Source: Palleronia pelagia (GTDB lineage: Bacteria; Pseudomonadota; Alphaproteobacteria; Rhodobacterales; Rhodobacteraceae). From it: a stretch of 64,000 bases of DNA. Each line of letters starts with the position of its first letter. Positions within the stretch are counted from its first letter, which is position 1. The stretch spans positions 186,001 through 250,000 of the forward strand of contig NZ_FOCM01000004.1 in assembly GCF_900110115.1 (NCBI RefSeq), read 5' to 3'. Positions 36,058-43,831 of this stretch are shown here, piece after piece. The position numbers were made by a program, and so were the translations under genes. The notes beneath the pieces are model-generated. The model searched no databases. It was not told where the DNA came from and was given only the letters and a program-made list of their open reading frames with translations.

Positions 36058-36278
36058 GCCAGCGCGTCCATCGCCTTGTCATAGCGGCGCGCGCCGACCT
36101 CGAGCGCGTCCATGGCGTCGGCGAAGTCGTCCTCGTGCCGCCGCAGGGCCAGCGACCCGTCATCGGTGCGCACGAGGTAGACGGTATCGCCCTCGGCCGC
36201 GTCCAGCACCGCCAGCGCCTCTTTCGAGAGCGTCAGGACGCAGGAATTGCCGACCTTGCGGATCTTGGTCTCGAACAT
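36054..36278 (-). CDS. AbrB/MazE-fold antitoxin partner of Doc
   Basis: A 74-residue protein. Residues 1-45 form a swapped-hairpin AbrB/SpoVT domain (MFETKIRKVGNSCVLTLSKEALAVLDAAEGDTVYLV). The acidic C-terminal tail probably wraps the toxin. Doc usually pairs with a Phd antitoxin, so this is a hybrid pair. GAGGT lies seven bases upstream of the ATG. It is the first gene of the operon, behind a palindromic operator. Confidence 0.87.
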   Translation of the reverse strand: MFETKIRKVGNSCVLTLSKEALAVLDAAEGDTVYLVRTDDGSLALRRHEDDFADAMDALEVGARRYDKAMDALA

Positions 36279-36291
36279 GGGTGATACCTCA

Positions 36292-36321
36292 TCTGTATAT
36301 ACCAGAAGATGTATATACAGA
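36292..36321 (-). promoter_or_regulatory. Operator palindrome of the AbrB-Doc operon
   Basis: Perfect 11-base arms (TCTGTATATAC and GTATATACAGA) are separated by 8 bases. A consensus -35 (TTGACA, minus strand 36334-36329) lies just upstream, overlapping the ychF stop codon. The repeat covers the expected -10 region, so antitoxin or complex binding would repress transcription. It is markedly AT-rich compared with its surroundings. Confidence 0.8.
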
Positions 36322-36330
36322 CGGATATTG

Positions 36331-37428
36331 TCAAGCGTTGAACAGGAAGTGCATCACGTCGCCGTCCTTGACGATATAAGACTTGCCCTCCACCCGCATC
36401 TTGCCGGCGTCCTTCGCGCCCGCCTCGCCGCCAAGCGATACGTAATCGTCGTAGGCCGTCGTCTCGGCCCGGATGAAGCCGCGCTCGAAATCGCCGTGGA
36501 TGACGCCGGCGGCCTTGGGGGCGGTGGTGCCGTTGGGGATGGTCCAGGCACGGGCCTCCTTGGGACCGACGGTGAAATAGGTTTGAAGCCCCAGCAGCTG
36601 GTAGCCCGCCTGGATCAGCCGGTCGAGCCCGGCCTGCTCGAGCCCCAGTTCTTCCAGGAATTCGCGCGCCTCGTCGGCGTCAAGCTGGGCGATCTCTTCC
36701 TCGATCTGGGCCGAGATCACCACGGTGCCCGCGCCCTGCTTCGCCGCCATGTCGGCCACGGCCTGGGAATGGGCGTTGCCGGTGGCGGCCTCGGCCTCGG
36801 ACACGTTGCAGACGAACAGGATCGGCTTGGCGGTCAGCAGTTGCAGCATGCGCCACGCCTTGGCGTCGTCCTCGGCCACCTCGACGGTGCGGGCCGGGCG
36901 GCCATCCTCCAACGCGGCCTGCGCCTGCTTCAGCAGGCGTTCCTGCTGCACGGCCTCCTTGTCGCCGCCGCGCACCTTGCGCGACAGGCCCGCGATGCGC
37001 TTTTCAACCGATTCCAGGTCGGCGAGCATCAGCTCGGTCTCGATCGTGTCGGCATCGGCGACCGGGTCCACGCGGCCATCCACGTGGGTCACGTCGTCAT
37101 CCTCGAAGCAGCGCAGCACGTGGGCGATGGCGTCGCATTCGCGGATATTGGCCAGGAACTGGTTGCCCAGCCCCTCGCCCCGGCTGGCGCCCTTCACCAA
37201 TCCCGCGATGTCCACGAAGGTCATGCGCGCCGGGATGATCTGTTTGGACTTGGCGATGCCCGCCAGCGTGTCGAGCCGCGCGTCGGGGACGGCGACCTCG
37301 CCCACGTTGGGCTCGATGGTGCAGAACGGAAAGTTCGCCGCCTGCGCCGCGGCGGTCTTGGTCAGCGCGTTGAACAGGGTCGATTTGCCCACGTTCGGCA
37401 GACCGACGATCCCCATCTTGAAGCCCAT
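36331..37428 (-). CDS. ychF: Redox-regulated ATPase YchF (Obg family)
   Basis: A 365-residue OLA1/YchF P-loop protein that prefers ATP over GTP and associates with ribosomes. The G1 motif is GIVGLPNVGKSTLFNAL, switch II is VDIAGLVKGASRGEGLGNQFL, and a NVSE motif (CNVSEAEA) takes the place of the GTP-specific NKxD. A C-terminal TGS domain ends in DGDVMHFLFNA. AAGGGA precedes the ATG at 37428; the frame upstream of it is not needed. Confidence 0.95.
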   Translation of the reverse strand: MGFKMGIVGLPNVGKSTLFNALTKTAAAQAANFPFCTIEPNVGEVAVPDARLDTLAGIAKSKQIIPARMTFVDIAGLVKGASRGEGLGNQFLANIRECDAIAHVLRCFEDDDVTHVDGRVDPVADADTIETELMLADLESVEKRIAGLSRKVRGGDKEAVQQERLLKQAQAALEDGRPARTVEVAEDDAKAWRMLQLLTAKPILFVCNVSEAEAATGNAHSQAVADMAAKQGAGTVVISAQIEEEIAQLDADEAREFLEELGLEQAGLDRLIQAGYQLLGLQTYFTVGPKEARAWTIPNGTTAPKAAGVIHGDFERGFIRAETTAYDDYVSLGGEAGAKDAGKMRVEGKSYIVKDGDVMHFLFNA

Positions 37429-37492
37429 GACGCATCCCTTCGCTTGGCTGAAACCGCGCCCCATCTAGGGCGCGCGGCGCAGGCGTGCAAGG

Positions 37493-37687
37493 TCAGGCGC
37501 GGTCGCGGCGGTCGGCGTGGGACTGGTAGATCAAAATCCAGGCCAGAAGGATGAACATCGGGTGGGTCAGACCGCCCGAGATCAGGATGGCCGGCACCCA
37601 GATCAGGAAGGTGACGATGGCCGTGAAGATCCGGCCCAGAAGCAGGATCGACAGCGGCGGCAGGAAAAGGGCAAGCACGTAGTTCAT
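37493..37687 (-). CDS. Small membrane protein, Pmp3/YqaE-like
   Basis: A 64-residue protein with two hydrophobic segments (MNYVLALFLPPLSILLLGRIFTA; THPMFILLAWILIYQ) and a charged tail (SHADRRDRA). The ALFLPPLSILL start recalls YqaE/Pmp3 proteolipids. It may begin at ATG 37708, adding seven residues; neither start has a clear SD. It is divergent from trpA. The function is unknown; Pmp3 relatives affect membrane potential and stress tolerance. Confidence 0.65.
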   Translation of the reverse strand: MNYVLALFLPPLSILLLGRIFTAIVTFLIWVPAILISGGLTHPMFILLAWILIYQSHADRRDRA

Positions 37688-37769
37688 GAGGGATAGATAG
37701 GAGCGCATCTGCCATTGAACAACGGCGCGCCGCGCGGATATGCAGGGGCGGATCGGAAAAGGGGACGAC

Positions 37770-38561
37770 ATGGGCCGCATCGCAGAGTGTTTCGCCAGAT
37801 TGCGCACGGAAAACCGCAAGGCCTTCGTCAGCTACATCATGGGCGGCGATCCGGACGTGGAGACCTCGCTCGAAATCATGCGCGGCCTACCCGGCGCCGG
37901 CGTCGACATCATCGAACTGGGCCTGCCCTTTACCGATCCCATGGCCGACGGCGAGACGATCCAGTTGGCCGGGCAGCGGGCGCTGGAAGGCGGGATGACG
38001 CTCAACCGGCTGCTCGAGATGGTGCGCGTCTTTCGCAAGGACGACGACACCACGCCCATCGTGGTCATGGGCTACTACAACCCGATCTACTCCCACGGTG
38101 TCGATCGGTTCCTGGACGATGCCAAGGCCGCCGGGATCGACGGGCTGATCGTGGTGGACCTCCCGCCCGAGGAGGACGACGAGCTCTGCCTGCCGGCGCT
38201 GGCCAAAGGCATCGACTTCATTCGCCTCGCCACGCCCACCACCGACGACGCGCGACTGCCCAAGGTGCTGCAGAACACCAGCGGTTTCGTCTACTACGTT
38301 TCGATCACCGGCATCACCGGCGCGGCCGCGGCCCAGTCGACCGAGGTTGGCCCCGAGGTCGCGCGAATCAAGGCCAAAACCGACCTTCCCGTCATCGTGG
38401 GCTTCGGCATCCGCACGCCCGACGCGGCCGCCGAAATCGCGTCGGTGGCCGATGGCTGCGTGGTGGGCTCGGCCATCGTGGGCGAGCTGGGGAAGGGCCG
38501 CCCGGTGGACGAGGTGCTCGAATTCGTGTCGGGGCTCGCCGGCGGCGCCCACCGCGCCTGA
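37770..38561 (+). CDS. trpA: Tryptophan synthase alpha chain
   Basis: A 263-residue TIM-barrel subunit cleaving indole-3-glycerol phosphate to indole. It contains [22 protein letters not shown] with the catalytic Glu, the second catalytic Asp in the VVDLPPEED region, [14 protein letters not shown] and [21 protein letters not shown] precedes the ATG at 37770. trpB and trpF are 13 kb away on the other strand, so the tryptophan genes are split. Confidence 0.95.
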   Translation: MGRIAECFARLRTENRKAFVSYIMGGDPDVETSLEIMRGLPGAGVDIIELGLPFTDPMADGETIQLAGQRALEGGMTLNRLLEMVRVFRKDDDTTPIVVMGYYNPIYSHGVDRFLDDAKAAGIDGLIVVDLPPEEDDELCLPALAKGIDFIRLATPTTDDARLPKVLQNTSGFVYYVSITGITGAAAAQSTEVGPEVARIKAKTDLPVIVGFGIRTPDAAAEIASVADGCVVGSAIVGELGKGRPVDEVLEFVSGLAGGAHRA

Positions 38562-38589
38562 GCCCGGCAGGAAAGGCGCGCGCCCGCCC

Positions 38590-38700
38590 CATCACTGGTC
38601 CCAAAATACTCACGGCCCGCGGCCTGCCGCCGGCGCACCCTTTCGTGGCAAGCTCCGGTGGCCCGCCCCCCCCCTTGCATCACTGGTCCTCGAATACCCG
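38590..38700 (+). repeat. Intergenic direct repeat containing ATCACTGGTCC
   Basis: The 281-bp gap between trpA and the NADH dehydrogenase holds two copies of a short element. They read CATCACTGGTCCCAAAATAC at about 38590-38609 and CATCACTGGTCCTCGAATAC at 38678-38697, each preceded by a C-rich run. I see no gene here. Similar ACTGGTCCCAAATACTC elements are, from memory, scattered between genes in Rhodobacteraceae, so this may be a repetitive extragenic element. Confidence 0.5.
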
Positions 38701-38842
38701 CACTGCGCGGCACGCGCGGCCACGCCCAACGGGAGAAGGCCCGGCACGGGCCGACGACGGGCGGGAGCGACGGGGCATTTGGATTACCCGCGCCATCGGC
38801 TAGGTCTGTAGGGGACAACTCCAACGGCAGGCGGGGGGCGGC

Positions 38843-40156
38843 ATGTCCGAACGCAAGACACAGATCGTCGTGGTGGGCGGCGGCGCGGCGGGGCTGGGCC
38901 TCGTGCGCAAGCTCGGCAAGCGCTACGGGCGCGACCGGCACGACATCATCCTGATCGACCGCAACCGCACCCATGTCTGGAAGCCGCTCCTGCACGAGGT
39001 CGCGGCGGGATCGCTCGATCCGAATCTCGACGAGGTCGGCTATGGCGGCCACGCGGCGCGCTGGGGCTACCGATTTTTCAACGCGGGCCTCGAACGGATC
39101 GACCGCGAGAAGCGGATGGTCACCACCGCGCCGCTTCTGGACGAGGAAGGCAGCGTCATCATCGACCGCCACGAGATCCGCTATGACTACCTCGTGCTGG
39201 CCATGGGCGGGGTCAGCAACGATTTCGGGATCGAGGGCGTGCGCGAGAACGCGATGTTCCTCGAGGATCGCAAGCAAGCCGACCGGTTCCGGCAGGTCCT
39301 TCTGAACGCCTGCCTGCGCGTGAATCAGGCCCGTGCGCGGGGCGAGACGGCGAAGCTGCCGATCTGCATCGTTGGCGGTGGCGCCACGGGGGTCGAGCTG
39401 TCGGCCGAACTGGTTAACTCGGCCAAGGCGCTGCGCAGCTACGGGCTGGAAGTCTTCGACGACAGCGCGATCGAGTTGACCCTGCTCGAGGCCGGGCCGC
39501 GCCTGCTGCCCGCGCTGGACGAGAAGATCTCGGACAATGTGCGGTCCGAGCTGACATCGCTGGGGGTCGACGTGCGCACCGAGGCCATGGTCAGCCGGAT
39601 CGAGCCGGGCCGCGTGCATATCAAGGGCGCTGACGCGCCGCTGGACGCCAAGATGATCCTGTGGGCCGCCGGCGTGCGCGGCGACGAGGCGGTGAAGGGG
39701 ATGAGCGACCTGGAACTCAACAAGCTGGACCAGATCGTCGTGAAACCCACGCTGCAGACCACCGTGGACGACCGCATCTTCGCCATCGGCGACTGCGCCT
39801 TTTGCCACCTGCCCGGCGACGCGCGGCCGATCCCACCGCGCGCGCAAAGCGCCCAGCAGATGGCCGATTGCGTCTACGACAACCTCGAACGCGCCCAGCG
39901 CGGGCAGAGCCTGAAGGATTTCGTCTACAACGACCGGGGATCGCTGGTGTCGCTGTCCCGCTTCGCCACCATCGGCAGCCTGATGGGCAACCTCGTGGGC
40001 GGCAAGATGGCGATCGAGGGGCGCATCGCCCGCGCCGCCTACATGTCGCTCTACCGGATGCATATCCTGAACGTGCACGGCTGGTTCCGCGGCACGGCGC
40101 AGATCGTCGTGTCGAAGGTCAACCAGGTGGTCCGCCCGGCGCTGAAGCTGCACTAG
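38843..40156 (+). CDS. ndh: Type II NADH dehydrogenase
   Basis: A 437-residue flavoprotein that passes electrons from NADH to quinone without pumping protons. It has two dinucleotide-binding motifs (VVVGGGAAGLGLV for FAD; CIVGGGATGVELSAEL for NADH) and the FAD-contacting IFAIGDCAFCH. The quinone-site PPRAQSAQQMA and a C-terminal amphipathic region (MHILNVHGWFRGTAQIVVSKVNQ) suited to membrane attachment are also present. It is a single gene with its own promoter region downstream of trpA. Confidence 0.92.
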   Translation: MSERKTQIVVVGGGAAGLGLVRKLGKRYGRDRHDIILIDRNRTHVWKPLLHEVAAGSLDPNLDEVGYGGHAARWGYRFFNAGLERIDREKRMVTTAPLLDEEGSVIIDRHEIRYDYLVLAMGGVSNDFGIEGVRENAMFLEDRKQADRFRQVLLNACLRVNQARARGETAKLPICIVGGGATGVELSAELVNSAKALRSYGLEVFDDSAIELTLLEAGPRLLPALDEKISDNVRSELTSLGVDVRTEAMVSRIEPGRVHIKGADAPLDAKMILWAAGVRGDEAVKGMSDLELNKLDQIVVKPTLQTTVDDRIFAIGDCAFCHLPGDARPIPPRAQSAQQMADCVYDNLERAQRGQSLKDFVYNDRGSLVSLSRFATIGSLMGNLVGGKMAIEGRIARAAYMSLYRMHILNVHGWFRGTAQIVVSKVNQVVRPALKLH

Positions 40157-40165
40157 CGCGCGGGC

Positions 40166-40840
40166 CTACCCCATGCCGCTGCGGGTGCCGCGCACGCGGA
40201 CGCGGGCCCGGTCGGTGAGCAGGCTGACAAGGGCCGCACAGCCCCACAGCAGGCAATAGGCGACGCCCATCGCCAGCACGGCCTGCCCCGGCAGCGGCCC
40301 GATCGCCGCCCGCTCGACGAGCTGGGCGGCATCCGTCATCGGCTCGGGATGCACCACCAGCTTGCCCACGTAGGCCGCGCTCTGGATCAGCAGGATCCAG
40401 AAGTAATTGCGCCGGATGCGCCGGCCCAGCGCCACCCAGAGCGACACGTGGTAGCGTGGATGCATGTAGTCCTGCGCCAGCGTCTGCTGCCAGCCATGGT
40501 CCATGTGGTGGTCGCCGTCGTGCAGCATCGGTGCGTAGAAATGCGTTTCGATCCAGCGGCAGCGCGCGCGCCAGACGTTGAAATAGCGATAGCGCCGCGC
40601 CTCGAGCCACAGGAAGAAGAAGATCAGCACGCCCACGAGGATCAGCGGCAAGGGCGAGGCCTGCGGCGCCGCGAACGAGATCGACAGCGCGATCCCCAGC
40701 GTCACCACCGCCCAGTTCGTCGTGGTGTCGAGCCGCGTGCGCCAGATGGTCGAGCGATAGACCTCGCCACGATAGAGATGCGCGACGGCGCCGATCTCGG
40801 CCGCATCGAGCGGCTTCTGTGCGGCCCCGGTCTCGTCCAT
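40166..40840 (-). CDS. DUF2270 membrane protein
   Basis: A 224-residue protein with an N-terminal cytosolic part (EIGAVAHLYRGEVYRSTIWRTRLDTTTNWAV) typical of DUF2270, two adjacent membrane spans (about 45-80) and two more near the C-terminus. A His- and aromatic-rich loop lies between (RYFNVWRARCRWIETHFYAPML). The function is unknown. It is convergent with ndh. Confidence 0.8.
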   Translation of the reverse strand: MDETGAAQKPLDAAEIGAVAHLYRGEVYRSTIWRTRLDTTTNWAVVTLGIALSISFAAPQASPLPLILVGVLIFFFLWLEARRYRYFNVWRARCRWIETHFYAPMLHDGDHHMDHGWQQTLAQDYMHPRYHVSLWVALGRRIRRNYFWILLIQSAAYVGKLVVHPEPMTDAAQLVERAAIGPLPGQAVLAMGVAYCLLWGCAALVSLLTDRARVRVRGTRSGMG

Positions 40841-40934
40841 GGCCCCTCCCGCGCTCAGTGTCGCACGGAGAGCGGGGTATCGCGAAGGAAATTCGGCAGG
40901 GATTGGCGTGAGGGCTTCGCCAGTCAGCGGGACA

Positions 40935-41384
40935 TCAGCCGTCGCGGGCCGAATCCATGACCTTGCGCAGGCGCGTCAGGAACGGCAGCGCGGCGGCGAC
41001 CTCGTCGGTCGGGATCTCAGCCGCCAGCCCCTCGATATCGGCCTCGAGCGCGGCCACCGCGTCGTCCCGGAATGCGCGCCCCGCCTCGGTCAGCCAGACC
41101 TGCTTGGACCGCCCGTCCTTCGGATGGGGCCGCAGCGCGACGAGCCCCGCCTTCTCCAGACCCGCGAGCGTGTGGGTCATCGACGCCTTGGGCACCTGGA
41201 AGGCCCGCGACAGTTCCAGCGGCGTGCGCCCATCCGACACCCGGATCAGGTGGTTCAGCACCGAGAAATGCGAGCGCAGCATGCCTTTGGGCAGCTGCGC
41301 TTCGAGCAGGGTCGAGCTGAGCTGGTTCACGATGCCGATTTCGTTGAACAGCGTGAACCAGGTCGCGATGGGGTCTTCAGCCAA
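40935..41384 (-). CDS. MarR-family transcriptional regulator
   Basis: A 149-residue regulator. Its winged helix contains LELSRAFQVPKASMTHTLAGLEKAGLVALRPHPKDGRSKQVWLTEAG, with the conserved DxR wing. It overlaps the upstream oxidoreductase gene by 8 bp and so is co-transcribed with it. The double palindrome in front of that operon is its likely binding site, giving autorepression relieved by a small ligand. Confidence 0.9.
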   Translation of the reverse strand: MAEDPIATWFTLFNEIGIVNQLSSTLLEAQLPKGMLRSHFSVLNHLIRVSDGRTPLELSRAFQVPKASMTHTLAGLEKAGLVALRPHPKDGRSKQVWLTEAGRAFRDDAVAALEADIEGLAAEIPTDEVAAALPFLTRLRKVMDSARDG

Positions 41385-42489
41385 TCAGTTTCGCCTCGAG
41401 CGGCCAGCGCGGGGTGCGCGGGGTCAACGGACCGTAGCCCAGCAGCCCCAGCATTTGAACCGTCCCGCCGCCCGGCGCCTCGCGCGCGTGGATGTCGGCG
41501 TGGATCTCGGCCATCTCGGGGTACTCCTGCAGGGCCTGGCTGACCGGCCGCAGCCCCAGACCGGCGCCGGTGCTGGCCAGGTTCAGCCGCATCCACCGAC
41601 GGCCGGTTTCGATCTGGTCCCGCCGCGTGTTGGTCTGGGTCGTCATCACCACGAAGGCCGGCGCGCCGGCGATGGCCTGCGTCGTCTCGTCGATGGCCGC
41701 GCGCACGTTCGGGTCATTGCGGTCCCCCGCCCCTTCGCGGGTGAGCAGGCCCAGCGCGTGCAGGCTGTCCATCATCGGGCCGCCCAGGTCGATGCCGTCG
41801 GGGTTCGCGTTGATCTGCGCCTTGCCGATCCGCAGCAGGTCGACGCTTTCCTGCCAGGCGTCGTCGGTCGCAGCCTCGCGGTGCCAGGCATCGATGGCGA
41901 TGCGGCGCAGCGCCTCGGCCCTCGGGCCGGGCAGCACGACGTCGGCGAAGGGCGCGAAATCGCGGGCGTAGCGGCCCGGCACCGGGCGCGCGTCGAAGCC
42001 GATCTTGTGGCTGCGGCGGTCCATGACATGCGCAAACAGCGGGTCCGGTGCCCCCGCGCCGGGCAAGAAGCGGCTGCGCGCGACCGGGCTGTCCGCGGTC
42101 TCACCCTCTGGGAACAGCGTCGTCTCGACCGCGAAGCCCCCCTCGGCGGCCGCCATCTCCATCAGCTCGATGAAGCAGCCCATGCCGATGGTCAGCTGCC
42201 GCCCGAACGGGTCCGTCACCGGCAGGTCACGCGCGGGGTCGCGCCAGAGCGTCACGGTATCGTCTCCGTCGAGCCGGGCCAGCCACGGCTGCCGGTTATG
42301 CGGGTTGGGCGCCAGCAGTGCGAAGCTGAGGGCGCGGGCGCGCGGGTCGGTGGGTGTGCCGGCCGCGTCCCAGGGCGCCAGCGCCCGGTCGGGGCGGCGC
42401 GTGACGGCGAAGGCCCCGGCCCCACCGGCCACAGCCGTGATTGCACCGCCGCCCACGAGGGCGATCATCTTGCGTCTGGTCAGGGTCAT
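41377..42489 (-). CDS. Acg-family/nitroreductase-like FMN protein with Tat signal
   Basis: A 370-residue protein beginning MTLTRRKMIALVGGGAITAVAGGAGA, a twin-arginine signal. The body resembles double nitroreductase-like folds of the Acg family, with APNPHNRQPW as FMN-binding start, MDRRSHKIGF and a C-terminal LGLRPVSQALQEYPEM. These proteins may sequester or use flavin. Co-transcription with a MarR regulator suggests induction by a toxic or redox-active compound. The substrate is unknown. Confidence 0.8.
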   Translation of the reverse strand: MTLTRRKMIALVGGGAITAVAGGAGAFAVTRRPDRALAPWDAAGTPTDPRARALSFALLAPNPHNRQPWLARLDGDDTVTLWRDPARDLPVTDPFGRQLTIGMGCFIELMEMAAAEGGFAVETTLFPEGETADSPVARSRFLPGAGAPDPLFAHVMDRRSHKIGFDARPVPGRYARDFAPFADVVLPGPRAEALRRIAIDAWHREAATDDAWQESVDLLRIGKAQINANPDGIDLGGPMMDSLHALGLLTREGAGDRNDPNVRAAIDETTQAIAGAPAFVVMTTQTNTRRDQIETGRRWMRLNLASTGAGLGLRPVSQALQEYPEMAEIHADIHAREAPGGGTVQMLGLLGYGPLTPRTPRWPLEAKLIG

Positions 42490-42514
42490 CTCGTGTCTCC
42501 TTCGGGCGACTCAT

Positions 42515-42555
42515 TTAGTTCGATATGAAATTATTATCGTTCCATATCGAACTAA
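42515..42555 (-). promoter_or_regulatory. Double-palindrome MarR operator
   Basis: Perfect 13-base arms (TTAGTTCGATATG and CATATCGAACTAA) flank 15 bases. Each arm also lies in its own TTC-N5/6-GAA half-palindrome, so two MarR dimers could bind side by side. The site lies 26-66 bases upstream of the oxidoreductase gene. It is also upstream of the divergent lldD gene, which could share the control. Confidence 0.75.
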
Positions 42556-42632
42556 GTCAAGATGAATCGGTCGTAGCAGATTGCTCCGCGACGAGAGGGA
42601 CGGTAGGAGTTCGGGCGAAGAAGGAGGCACGC

Positions 42633-43805
42633 ATGGCCACACCGATTACCGAGATCGAAGACCTCAAGCGCATCTACAAAAGGCGCGTGCCGAAGATGTT
42701 CTACGATTACTGCGAAAGCGGGTCGTGGACCGAGCAGACCTTCCGCGAGAACACCACCGATTTCGACAAGATCCGCCTGCGCCAGCGCGTGGCCGTGGAC
42801 ATGGACGACCGCTCGACCGCGACCAAGATGATCGGCGAGGACGTGACCATGCCCGTGGGGCTGGCCCCCGTCGGCATGACCGGGATGCAGCACGCCGATG
42901 GCGAGATCCTGGCCGCCCAGGCCGCCGAGGAATTCTGCGTGCCCTTCACCCTGTCGACCATGTCGATCTGCTCGATCGAGGACGTGGCCAAGCACACCAA
43001 GAAGCCGTTCTGGTTCCAGCTCTACGTGATGCGCGACGAGGACTTCCTGGAAAACGTCATCCGCCGCGCGACCGAGGCCGGGTGTAGCGCCATGGTGCTG
43101 ACGTTGGACCTGCAGATCCTCGGGCAGCGCCACAAGGACATCAAGAACGGCCTGTCGGCCCCGCCCAAGCCCACGCTGAAGAACATGCTGAACCTCAGCA
43201 CCAAGTGGGGCTGGGGCATGGACATGCTGAAAACCCAGCGGCGAAGCTTCGGCAACATCGTGGGCCACGCCAAGGGCGTCGGCGACATGTCGTCCCTGTC
43301 GTCCTGGACGGCCGAGCAGTTCGACCCGCGGCTGGACTGGGAAAAGGTCAAAAAGATCCGCGACATGTGGGGCGGCAAGCTGATCCTGAAAGGGATCCTC
43401 GACGCGGACGATGCGCGCGCCGCGCTGGACGTGGGCGCCGATGCCATCATCGTCAGCAACCACGGCGGGCGGCAGCTGGACGGCGCGCTGAGCGCCATCC
43501 GCGTCCTGCCCGAGATCGTGGACGCCGTGGGCGGCCAGACCGAGATCCACATGGACAGCGGCATCCGGTCGGGACAGGATGTGCTGAAGGCGATGGCCCT
43601 GGGCGCAGACGGGACCTATATCGGGCGCGCGTTCATCTACGGCCTCGGGGCGAAGGGCAAGCAGGGCGTCACCGACGCGCTGAACGTCATCCACAAGGAG
43701 CTCGACACCACCATGGCGCTTTGCGGGCATCGCAAGCTGACCGAGGTGGGCCGCGACATCCTGCTGCTGGATGACGAGTTCAACCGCTACCGCCGGAACA
43801 TCTGA
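42633..43805 (+). CDS. lldD: FMN-dependent L-lactate dehydrogenase
   Basis: A 390-residue alpha-hydroxy-acid dehydrogenase oxidising L-lactate to pyruvate at the membrane. It has PVGLAPVGMTGMQHADGE, FWFQLYVMRDEDF, VLTLDLQILGQRHKDIKNG, KLILKGILDADDAR and the active-site SNHGGRQLDGA with catalytic His and Arg. AAGGAGG precedes the ATG. Length and motifs match LldD, although glycolate or mandelate relatives share them. It is separated by 26 bp from the amylosucrase-like gene. Confidence 0.9.
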   Translation: MATPITEIEDLKRIYKRRVPKMFYDYCESGSWTEQTFRENTTDFDKIRLRQRVAVDMDDRSTATKMIGEDVTMPVGLAPVGMTGMQHADGEILAAQAAEEFCVPFTLSTMSICSIEDVAKHTKKPFWFQLYVMRDEDFLENVIRRATEAGCSAMVLTLDLQILGQRHKDIKNGLSAPPKPTLKNMLNLSTKWGWGMDMLKTQRRSFGNIVGHAKGVGDMSSLSSWTAEQFDPRLDWEKVKKIRDMWGGKLILKGILDADDARAALDVGADAIIVSNHGGRQLDGALSAIRVLPEIVDAVGGQTEIHMDSGIRSGQDVLKAMALGADGTYIGRAFIYGLGAKGKQGVTDALNVIHKELDTTMALCGHRKLTEVGRDILLLDDEFNRYRRNI

Positions 43806-43831
43806 GCCGATCCCGCCCGGGAGGGGTGACC

